A stretch of 21,798 bases of DNA, taken from assembly GCA_007127695.1 (NCBI GenBank), contig SKYW01000220.1:1-21798 (forward strand). Direction: 5' to 3'. This DNA comes from Balneolales bacterium (GTDB lineage: Bacteria; Bacteroidota; Rhodothermia; Balneolales; Natronogracilivirgulaceae). The translations under genes and the position numbers were made by a program. Shown here one piece after another: positions 15,715 through 21,798 of the stretch. The number at the start of each line of letters is the position of its first letter. Position 1 is the first letter of the stretch. The notes under the pieces were generated by a model that did not search any database, was not told where the DNA came from, and worked only from the letters and a program-made list of their open reading frames with translations.

Positions 15715-15747
15715 CAAATATAGTGATGATATGGCTTTTTTTCACAA
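15715..15747 (-). promoter_or_regulatory. Promoter of the ptsN-like/folD unit (Bacteroidota type)
   Basis: On the minus strand TATATTTG (15715-15722) matches the TAnnTTTG -7 consensus, and a TTG at 15745-15747 lies 22 nt upstream, within the usual 17-23 nt range. Transcription would start near 15708, giving a leader of about 30 nt. This is the best promoter match in the window. The rest of the 236-bp divergent region (15679-15914) shows no gene; a TATAAT at 15892-15897 precedes ccmB but lacks a convincing -35. Confidence 0.5.
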
Positions 15748-15914
15748 TATATTCTGTCCGGTTCCTTGAGGGCCAATGCGGTTGCAGGTATGAGTGCTGA
15801 TACCGAATCTTTCGACGGATACACTGCTTTGCCGGCTGGCTGAACGGCACGAAATACGCTGGCATTAAAACTGATACCGTGGTACTTTTAGTATAATCTG
15901 TTATCATACCATCC

Positions 15915-16583
15915 ATGCTGCTGCAATCTCAGTCATTTGCTGTTTTTATTAAGGATTTTCGTCTCGAGTGGCGATCCCGTTTTGGCGTGAGTACCGTGCT
16001 GGCCTTTATTGCGTCCACCCTGCTTGTTGTACTGTTTTCACTGCGCGCCGATCTTCTGTCGGTAACCGTCCAGAGCGGGCTGGTATGGATCATCATCCTT
16101 TTTGCATCGCTCACCACTCTTTCCAGGGTTTTTGTAAGTGAAAGTGAACGTGGCACCATGGATCTGCTGCGGCTCAATGCATCGGCAACAAGTGTGTTTA
16201 TTGGTAAGTTGATTTACAATTTCCTTTTCACGCTCCTTATCACCGGTATCACTCTTTTTCTTTTCGCGGTGATGGTGAACATGACGGTGTTCCGCCCCCT
16301 GCTGCTTTTGGCCGTGGTGGCGCTGGGATCGTCCGGGCTTGCCGGCGCCACTACCATGCTGGGGGCGCTGGTATCACAGGCGGTCCGCAAGGGCGCGGTT
16401 TTTCCCGTATTGGCGCTTCCCCTGCTAATTCCGTTGATGCTGTTACTGGTGAGGGTGACAACGGCGGTGTTTGTTGCGGAAGACACGGTTTCCTATGGCA
16501 ATGATCTTGCGGCGCTCATCGGTTTTACGGGCGTTACCATTTCCGCATCCGTTCTTTTATTTGACAATCTTTGGGAAGATTAA
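15915..16583 (+). CDS. ccmB: Heme exporter protein CcmB
   Basis: This 222-residue, six-helix membrane protein is the family's standard length. It begins with a short amphipathic segment (FIKDFRLEWRSRFG) and contains VFVSESERGTMDLLRLNASAT, the conserved cytosolic loop of CcmB, then GSSGLAGATTMLGALVSQAVRKG. CcmB is the permease subunit of the CcmABC(D) transporter, which uses CcmA ATPase to release heme for c-type cytochrome maturation. No ccmA or ccmC lies next to it; instead it leads the delta' and dapF genes, with a 9-nt gap. The ATG at 15915 has no clear ribosome site; the MLLQSQ start fits the family. Confidence 0.93.
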   Translation: MLLQSQSFAVFIKDFRLEWRSRFGVSTVLAFIASTLLVVLFSLRADLLSVTVQSGLVWIIILFASLTTLSRVFVSESERGTMDLLRLNASATSVFIGKLIYNFLFTLLITGITLFLFAVMVNMTVFRPLLLLAVVALGSSGLAGATTMLGALVSQAVRKGAVFPVLALPLLIPLMLLLVRVTTAVFVAEDTVSYGNDLAALIGFTGVTISASVLLFDNLWED

Positions 16584-16592
16584 CGAACCACC

Positions 16593-17846
16593 ATGTCTGA
16601 CGAAGCAACCAAACAAGATAAAGTACCTGTCGACCGGCCACACGGCAAGTCCGGCATGGTCGGTGCCCGGCGGCTGATCGGGCAGGAAAGGCTCCGCGAA
16701 CAGATGTGGCGTGTGCTTGAGGAAGATCGCATCAGTCACGCCTACCTGATCAGCGGTCCGCCCGGTTCCGGGAAAAAGGCACTGGCACTTGCGTTTGCCG
16801 AAGCCATCAATGGCGTATCGAATCTCGGCGAGCCGGCTCCGGGAGTCCGTTCGGAACGCCGCTCGTGGTACTACCACCCTGATATCCACCTCTTTCTTCC
16901 GTTGCCTTCGATTGCCAGCCGGGACGAGCTGGGTGCCAGGGTTTCATTGCTGGCTGCGGATCCATACGAAATCGTGGACTTTGCGATGCGGCCTTCGCTT
17001 ACGTCACAGGATGACACCAAAAATCGCCGTGCGTTCTACTCGGTTGATTATTTCAACGACGAGGTGCGAAGGGCGGCCTATTTGAGACCGAATGAAGGCC
17101 GTCGCAACATCGTCATCATCACCAATATAGAGACGATGCGCAAAGAGGTGGTCAACTCCTTCCTCAAGCTGCTGGAGGAGCCGGGAGAGCAGGTGATGTT
17201 CATCCTGACCACGGACAAGATCAATGCGTTGCTGCCCACCGTCATATCCCGGTGCCAGCTGCTGGCCTGCCAGCCGCTGCAACCCGATGAGATTTATCAC
17301 GGGCTGACGGCATACGACGGTATAGCCGAACCTGATGCGCTTTTTCTTTCACGTATTGCCGGTGGCAATTACAGCTACACCCGTTTCTATGACCTGGAAA
17401 CCCTTCAGGAAAACCGTGAGGATATCATCCGTTTTCTGCGCATGTCCTATACGGTGGATGTGGGGGGCATCCTTGAAATGAGCCAGAAATGGCAATCCGG
17501 ATACAACAAGGAAGGGCAGCTGGCCATCATCAACATGATCGAGATGTTCCTGAGGGATATCGCGCTCTACTCGGGCGGCGCCGACGAGGCGCTGATTACG
17601 AACAGCGACAGGCTGGATGTGATCAGGAATTTCTGCACGGGACTCAAAGATGCACGCATCAAGGAAATGCTTGAAACATTGGAGGAGGCGCGTGCGTTGC
17701 TGAATCAGAACATCCAGCCACGTCTTGTCTTCACCGTGATGGCCAACCGGTTTTCCGCGTGGATGCGCGGATCGGATGCCGTTGTGCCTGACGCAGAATC
17801 CTGGCGGCATATGCCGGCGAAAACCGAAATAACAGAAACCCGATAA
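16593..17846 (+). CDS. holB: DNA polymerase III delta' subunit-like clamp-loader ATPase
   Basis: This AAA+ protein has 417 residues. After a polar N-terminus it shows LIGQERLREQMWRVLEEDRISHAYLISG, Walker A GPPGSGKK (55-62), the segment NSFLKLLEEPGEQVMFILTT, and TVISRCQLL with the SRC motif shared by gamma/tau and delta'. It would belong to the clamp loader that places the beta sliding clamp on DNA. The zinc-binding cysteines usually found after Walker A are absent; that region is RSERRSWYYHPDIHLFLPLP. The segment between there and NIVIITNIETM is also long. Both traits look like the Bacteroidota form of delta'. It sits 9 nt after ccmB and 39 nt before dapF. Confidence 0.88.
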   Translation: MSDEATKQDKVPVDRPHGKSGMVGARRLIGQERLREQMWRVLEEDRISHAYLISGPPGSGKKALALAFAEAINGVSNLGEPAPGVRSERRSWYYHPDIHLFLPLPSIASRDELGARVSLLAADPYEIVDFAMRPSLTSQDDTKNRRAFYSVDYFNDEVRRAAYLRPNEGRRNIVIITNIETMRKEVVNSFLKLLEEPGEQVMFILTTDKINALLPTVISRCQLLACQPLQPDEIYHGLTAYDGIAEPDALFLSRIAGGNYSYTRFYDLETLQENREDIIRFLRMSYTVDVGGILEMSQKWQSGYNKEGQLAIINMIEMFLRDIALYSGGADEALITNSDRLDVIRNFCTGLKDARIKEMLETLEEARALLNQNIQPRLVFTVMANRFSAWMRGSDAVVPDAESWRHMPAKTEITETR

Positions 17847-17885
17847 AAATTCTAAACTGGCACTGCAAGTGCGGTGTCTGATGCC

Positions 17886-18734
17886 ATGTCACATCCAATT
17901 GATTTCGTAAAAATGCATGGTGCCGGCAATGATTTCATTGTGATGGATGCCCGGCCCGCGGACTTCCCTGTTGCTCAGGTCCTGAACCAGATACCCGGCT
18001 TGTGCAATCGCAGAACCGGGATAGGTGCTGATGGCGTGCTTCTGCTGCTGCCATCGGATAAAACGGATTACACCATGCACTACCTCAATGCAGACGGTTC
18101 GGAGGCAGGAATGTGCGGTAACGGCGCCCGGTGCCTGGCTCGCTTTGCCAATGATCGGGGCCTTCCAGAGAAGCTTGTCTTTACAGCAAATCAGCTTCGT
18201 TACCGGGCGGAGGTATTTGAGCAGTATGTTTCGGTCTATTTTCCTGTGGAGCCGGAACCGGTGGTGAAAATCATTGATGGTGTGACCTGGTTTGAGGTCC
18301 ATTCGGGCACCGAGCATGTCGTTTCTATCGATCAGATGTATATGAAAGCCCCGGATCGTTATTTCAGGGAAAAAGGCAGGCTTATCCGCAACAGGGTTGA
18401 CCTCTTCCCTACCGGCACCAATGTGAATTTTGCATCCATCCTGGATCAGAACCGGCTGCGTCTTGTCACATATGAGCGGGGAGTCGAGGATCTGACACTG
18501 GCTTGCGGCACAGGCGCCATAGCCACGGCCATAGCGCGAAGCTATTCGTATTTCAATGAAAACTCGGATGTCCCACCGTCCTCTGAAGTGGATCACCACA
18601 TCCAGATTGATTGTCCGGGCGGTCCGCTTGAAGTCTCTTTTTCCGTTATTCGGGAACACGACAAACCCGTCTACAAAAATATCATCCTTCACGGACCAGC
18701 CGTCACGGTCTATGAGGGACGCGTTACCTTGTAA
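17886..18734 (+). CDS. dapF: Diaminopimelate epimerase
   Basis: DapF converts LL- to meso-diaminopimelate for lysine and peptidoglycan synthesis without a cofactor. The protein is 283 residues from the ATG at 17886. It has FVKMHGAGNDFIVMD, NRRTGIGADG, the first catalytic cysteine C77 in GSEAGMCGNGARC, PTGTNVNF and the second catalytic cysteine C207 in LACGTGAIATA, followed by CPGGPLEV near the end. Both cysteines and the substrate-binding asparagines are intact. A GTG at 17874 would add four residues; neither start has a strong ribosome site. The T9SS plug gene begins five bases after its stop, so they are probably co-translated, although no functional link is obvious. Confidence 0.95.
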   Translation: MSHPIDFVKMHGAGNDFIVMDARPADFPVAQVLNQIPGLCNRRTGIGADGVLLLLPSDKTDYTMHYLNADGSEAGMCGNGARCLARFANDRGLPEKLVFTANQLRYRAEVFEQYVSVYFPVEPEPVVKIIDGVTWFEVHSGTEHVVSIDQMYMKAPDRYFREKGRLIRNRVDLFPTGTNVNFASILDQNRLRLVTYERGVEDLTLACGTGAIATAIARSYSYFNENSDVPPSSEVDHHIQIDCPGGPLEVSFSVIREHDKPVYKNIILHGPAVTVYEGRVTL

Positions 18735-18738
18735 TACA

Positions 18739-20034
18739 ATGATGCGCATCTTTTCAGTGTTAGCGAGTTCCTGTTTATTGTTATTTTCGGTTACAACATG
18801 CAGCGTTGAGCGGGTTTCGTATGTGGATATGGATGATGAGCCGTATCAACTCGACAACAGCCCGATGGTGCAGGGACAGGTTCTTCCACCGGATAACATC
18901 AAAAGCATACAGCTTTACCGGGGAGAGGGAAAACACAATCTCCCATCCATGGAACTTGGCAGCGGTGACTTTCTGACTCTCCGTTTTGATGAGTTGGGGG
19001 GAACTTCGCGTCTGTTCCGGGTGCGGGTGCGGCACCGCAACGCGGACTGGTCTGACAGCCGGCTGATGACGGATTTTTATCTTCGCGGGTATCGGGAGGA
19101 CCTGATCGAGGGTGGCCGGCCGAGCACTGTGCAGGATCCTCACTACATGCATTACGAATACCAGTTTCCCAACCAGAACATGCAGCTGCGCCTGAGCGGC
19201 AATTATCTGCTGGAGGTTCTTGAGTACGAGACCTCCAACGTTCTGTTTTCCGTCCCCTTTTTTGTGCATGAGAATGCCGGACGCATGGAGGTCACGCTGG
19301 AGGAGATATATGGCCTGGATGCACGTTATGTTGTCCATCATCAGCCATTTGTCCGGTTTGGGTATCCCTCGTATGTGGTCTCGCCTGTGACCGATTTGTC
19401 GATCTACTTTGCACAGAACAGGTTCTGGGGCCGGGCAAGGCAGGCCGACGAGCTGGACATGTCGGAATCGGGGGTCTTCCGGGCCTATCTTTCACGGCCC
19501 GAATCGTTTGTTGGCGTATATGAGTTCCGTCCACTGGACCTCAGGAGATTTGATGCCGGTGGACCTGAAGTGGTGGAGGTCCGCAGCGGCACCATCCCTC
19601 CGCAGGTATGGCTGTTCCGGGATGTGGTGAATCTGGATGTCAATCCACGCAGGCGTACGCCGGTGACACATGGCATTCCGCGGGACGATCGACGTGCGCG
19701 TTATGTGGATGTGCGTTTCGAGCTGGAATTGCCTGAAAGGGAGGCAACGGACCTGCCCGTCTATGTGTACGGGCCGTTCAACAACTGGAGCATAGACGAG
19801 GAGAACAGGATGGAATACCAGTCATCCACCGACTCTTATCTTGGCCGGGCGATCATCAAGGAGGGGGAATACGACTACAAGTATGCATTGGTTGAACGCG
19901 GCGGGATTGATGACCTGCGCCTGGATGCCAGCTTTGCCTCAACGGCCCAGGAGTACGCAGCCATGATCTATTTTCGCGATCCCGGACTGCAGGCGGACCG
20001 GTTGCTCCAGCTGGATTCTGGACGGGCGCGCTGA
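18739..20034 (+). CDS. Type IX secretion system plug protein (DUF5103 family)
   Basis: This 431-residue exported protein matches the DUF5103/T9SS plug layout. After an N-terminal signal (residues 2-20, then C21 in VTTC, a weak lipobox) comes the first domain with NIKSIQLYRGEG, GDFLTLRFDELGG, RHRNADWSDS, YMHYEYQFPNQNMQLRLSGNYLLEV and FSVPFFVHE. A C-terminal domain near 340-400 has YVYGPFNNWS and EGEYDYKYAL. In Flavobacterium the Plug protein occupies the extracellular or lateral opening of the SprA translocon. The start is the ATG at 18739; the frame extends further upstream but only inside dapF. Presence of this gene implies a T9SS elsewhere in the genome. Whether it is lipidated is uncertain. 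Confidence 0.9.
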   Translation: MMRIFSVLASSCLLLFSVTTCSVERVSYVDMDDEPYQLDNSPMVQGQVLPPDNIKSIQLYRGEGKHNLPSMELGSGDFLTLRFDELGGTSRLFRVRVRHRNADWSDSRLMTDFYLRGYREDLIEGGRPSTVQDPHYMHYEYQFPNQNMQLRLSGNYLLEVLEYETSNVLFSVPFFVHENAGRMEVTLEEIYGLDARYVVHHQPFVRFGYPSYVVSPVTDLSIYFAQNRFWGRARQADELDMSESGVFRAYLSRPESFVGVYEFRPLDLRRFDAGGPEVVEVRSGTIPPQVWLFRDVVNLDVNPRRRTPVTHGIPRDDRRARYVDVRFELELPEREATDLPVYVYGPFNNWSIDEENRMEYQSSTDSYLGRAIIKEGEYDYKYALVERGGIDDLRLDASFASTAQEYAAMIYFRDPGLQADRLLQLDSGRAR

Positions 20035-20133
20035 AATATGTAGTGATATCTGTTGGTATCTGCTGAAAGTGATTACATCAATATGCCAAAGCCTGTGCGG
20101 GGCCTGCTCCCGGAAGCAAACGGGATCATAACT

Positions 20134-20179
20134 CCCGGGTGCATTCAAATCCGGGGATGTCACATCTGAATGCACCGGG
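20134..20179 (+). terminator. Hairpin terminator after the T9SS plug gene
   Basis: CCCGGGTGCATTCA (20134-20147) pairs with TGAATGCACCGGG (20167-20179), a stem of 13 pairs with one bulged G and a 19-base loop, followed by TTTCCTCTT. It lies 100 nt after the stop at 20034 and probably ends the ccmB-holB-dapF-plug transcript. Another small hairpin (TCCCG...CGGGA, 20108-20125) precedes it. Confidence 0.5.
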
Positions 20180-20195
20180 TTTCCTCTTAACTATC

Positions 20196-20335
20196 AGAAG
20201 CCGGGCCCGATGCTTAAGTATTTTCTGATCAGAAGTCGAGCCCGATGCTTAAGTATTTTCTGATCAGAAGCCGGGCCCGATGCTTAAGTATTTTCTGATC
20301 AGAAGCCGGGCCCGATGCTTAAGTATTTTCTGATC
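20196..20335 (-). repeat. Four tandem 35-bp copies of the outer-membrane protein gene's 3' end
   Basis: Units start at 20196, 20231, 20266 and 20301; a fifth, diverged copy at 20336-20360 is the true 3' end of the barrel gene. Units 1, 3 and 4 are identical; unit 2 has TCGAG in place of CCGGG, like the coding copy. Read on the minus strand, each unit encodes KYLSIGPGF or KYLSIGLDF followed by TGA, against HYFSIGLDF in the gene. Because 35 is not a multiple of three, each unit is in a different frame. The unit also holds the palindromes CGGGCCCG, CTTAAG and CTGATCAG. Confidence 0.95.
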
Positions 20336-21798
20336 AGAAGTCGAGCCCGATACTGAAGTAGTGAACACGGCGTCCGAAACCGGTGCCTCCTTCGATATCC
20401 AGTGGCCAGGCAAGGTCATACCGGAAGGGAAGCCCCAGCAGGATGGTGCGAAGACCGAACCCGGTTCCTGCAAGAATGGCATCACGACTGGTTCCGTCCC
20501 AGGCCGCACCCATATCAAAAAACATGCTGCCCTGGATGTTGTAGAGCGGTATGATCGGGATGGGGCCGGGCAGCATCGCTGCTATGAGCGGGAACCGGAA
20601 TTCGGCATTGAACAATCCGAAACGGTTGCCGATCGCAGAGTTGAAAAAGTGTCCGCGCAGCGGCAGGGCCGGAATGGTGAAGAATATATCCTCCAGCCGG
20701 TCGGTCTGCAATGAACCTTCGGCCCAGCGGAAGTTGATCCAGTTCTGGATGCCTCCCATGAAGAAGTTCTGGGCATCCGGGCCGAACGAAGCGGCTCCGG
20801 TCCCGCGAAAAGCGAAGACATATCCCATGCCAAGATGGAAATATTGGCGGAAATCACCGATTACCGAGGCAAATCCGATGACATCCGAGGAAATGGGCGG
20901 ACTACCGGTCAGGCTGATGGCATAGCGTCTGCCGGCCAGAGGAGACAGGAATCCCGGTCTTGTAAGGTCACGTGTGAACGTCACTTCCGGATACAGGAAA
21001 TAGGTATCCTCCGAGTCTGAAATATTGGCATATACAAGACTGAAATCGCGCGAAATGTTGATCAGGCTGATGCCGTAATCGATTCTTGTGAATTTGTTAA
21101 GCGGATACTGGAACTGGAGTCCGCCACCATAGAAGCGGAACCGGACCTGTTCAAAGTCGGAGAAGTCACGGCTCAGCACCAGGAAGTTTCGTGAGGTGTG
21201 GAAGTAGCGCACCAGGTAGTTTGTCCGGTTGGCATAATAGCCGTAGCTGACTTCGTAATCACTGTTCCGCAGATCAAACTGAAGGTTTGTGATCAGGTTG
21301 ATGCGATGGTCACCGAGCAAATCGGAAAAGGTGAAAGCTGCCAGTGCATACGTTCCGTAGAATGTCGAAACCCCTCCGGCGGCATAAGTAATGTCCGGGG
21401 AGAACTCGAGCCGGTAGCGGCGCGGTATGAAGCGACCATCATCGGTGCGGGTCGGCTTATCTTCCCGCACTTGTTCCAGGTGCGTTGTGGTGACAAGGTC
21501 GTCCAGGTCGTCACCAAAGACATAATTCCTGAAATCGATCACATCCTCGTCCACTTCGACGGTATCTGCTGCCACCGGGTCATCTTCGACATCCGCGGGC
21601 GGATCCAGTTCCCTCTGTTCTTCACGGATGAGGTCCATGATAGCCGAAGTCTGACGTACGAGCTCGGTTGCACTCATACGCTCCAGGTCGTCGTCAAACA
21701 TCTGGAAAGCAAACCCAATGGCGGGGACACGTTGCTCGACCGGTTCACGAAGGCGTCGTTCCGCCCAGTGGTTGCGCTGCAACGGTTCTGTTTTGCGC
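20334..21798 (-). CDS. BamA/TamA-like outer-membrane barrel protein (5' end missing)
   Basis: The minus-strand frame is open to the window edge, so the N-terminal part lies outside; 487 codons are visible. The first 100 or so residues are acidic and low-complexity (ADVEDDPVAADTVEVDEDV), a likely linker. From about residue 105 (RYRLEFSPDITYAAGG) alternating beta-strand patterns run to the end. LPLRGHFFNSAIGN then NAEFRFPLI resembles the L6 VRGF/Y and strand signature of Omp85 barrels, here LRGH. The last residues, HYFSIGLDF, form a C-terminal beta-signal ending in F. In this lineage such barrels are often fused to TolB-like propellers; that would lie upstream. Function may be protein or lipid insertion or transport. 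The 3' end is duplicated downstream. Confidence 0.85.
   Translation of the reverse strand, partial: RKTEPLQRNHWAERRLREPVEQRVPAIGFAFQMFDDDLERMSATELVRQTSAIMDLIREEQRELDPPADVEDDPVAADTVEVDEDVIDFRNYVFGDDLDDLVTTTHLEQVREDKPTRTDDGRFIPRRYRLEFSPDITYAAGGVSTFYGTYALAAFTFSDLLGDHRINLITNLQFDLRNSDYEVSYGYYANRTNYLVRYFHTSRNFLVLSRDFSDFEQVRFRFYGGGLQFQYPLNKFTRIDYGISLINISRDFSLVYANISDSEDTYFLYPEVTFTRDLTRPGFLSPLAGRRYAISLTGSPPISSDVIGFASVIGDFRQYFHLGMGYVFAFRGTGAASFGPDAQNFFMGGIQNWINFRWAEGSLQTDRLEDIFFTIPALPLRGHFFNSAIGNRFGLFNAEFRFPLIAAMLPGPIPIIPLYNIQGSMFFDMGAAWDGTSRDAILAGTGFGLRTILLGLPFRYDLAWPLDIEGGTGFGRRVHYFSIGLDF

Noticed and set aside
15790..15843. 17-codon open frame in the intergenic region before ccmB
   Set aside because: It has no ribosome site, no leader-peptide codon bias and no hairpin following.
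15892..15897. TATAAT as a ccmB -10 element
   Set aside because: The -35 position reads AACTGA, far from TTGACA, and this lineage uses TAnnTTTG-type promoters, so it was not listed as a feature.
18556..18738. N-terminal extension of the T9SS plug protein
   Set aside because: The extra 61 residues lie within dapF in another frame and would precede the signal peptide; the ATG at 18739 directly starts the signal sequence.
20196..20335. CRISPR-like array of 35-bp repeats
   Set aside because: The units abut without spacers and are clearly copies of the neighbouring gene's 3' end; no cas genes are present.

Overview
The window reads as a chromosome segment of a Bacteroidota-type bacterium, most likely from the Balneolota/Rhodothermota side. 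The reasons are a type IX secretion plug protein (DUF5103 family), a bactofilin/M23 pair placed directly before an F0F1 ATP synthase locus, several TAnnTTTG -7 promoter elements, and frequent starts without a clear Shine-Dalgarno. The lineage is an inference. No rRNA, tRNA, CRISPR array, insertion sequence or phage gene was found.

Region 1 (1-2141, minus strand) is an M23 endopeptidase, a bactofilin, an AtpZ/AtpI-like protein, a small four-helix membrane protein, and what looks like the first codons of atpB at the window edge. guaB (IMP dehydrogenase) lies upstream on the same strand (2278-3756).

Region 2 (3844-11159, plus strand) is a compact surface-polysaccharide cluster. It holds a WecE-type sugar aminotransferase, a FemAB/GNAT-like acyltransferase, a Wzx-type flippase, two GT4 glycosyltransferases and one GT2 glycosyltransferase. 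Several junctions overlap (ATGA or 14 nt). The parts suggest synthesis and export of a glycan with an amino-deoxy sugar that may be acylated.

Region 3 (11187-15914) starts with an unrecognised 112-codon minus-strand gene. Divergent from it is an 851-residue cation:proton antiporter whose soluble tail carries tandem USP-like domains and a C-terminal PTS EIIA-like domain. Its 3' end overlaps folD on the other strand. Upstream of folD is a separate PtsN-like EIIA gene with a good Bacteroidota-type promoter.

Region 4 (15915-20034, plus strand) is a tight housekeeping run: ccmB, a DNA polymerase III delta'-like gene, dapF and the T9SS plug gene. A hairpin terminator follows. Facing it on the minus strand is the barrel part of a BamA/TamA-like outer-membrane protein that runs off the window. 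Its 3' end, which encodes the C-terminal beta-signal and stop codon, has been tandemly copied as four 35-bp repeats (20196-20335). This array is the oddest structure in the window.

Most of the content is ordinary. The best leads are the beta-signal repeat array, the antiporter-EIIA fusion close to a free EIIA, and the orphan small gene with its palindromic upstream region.
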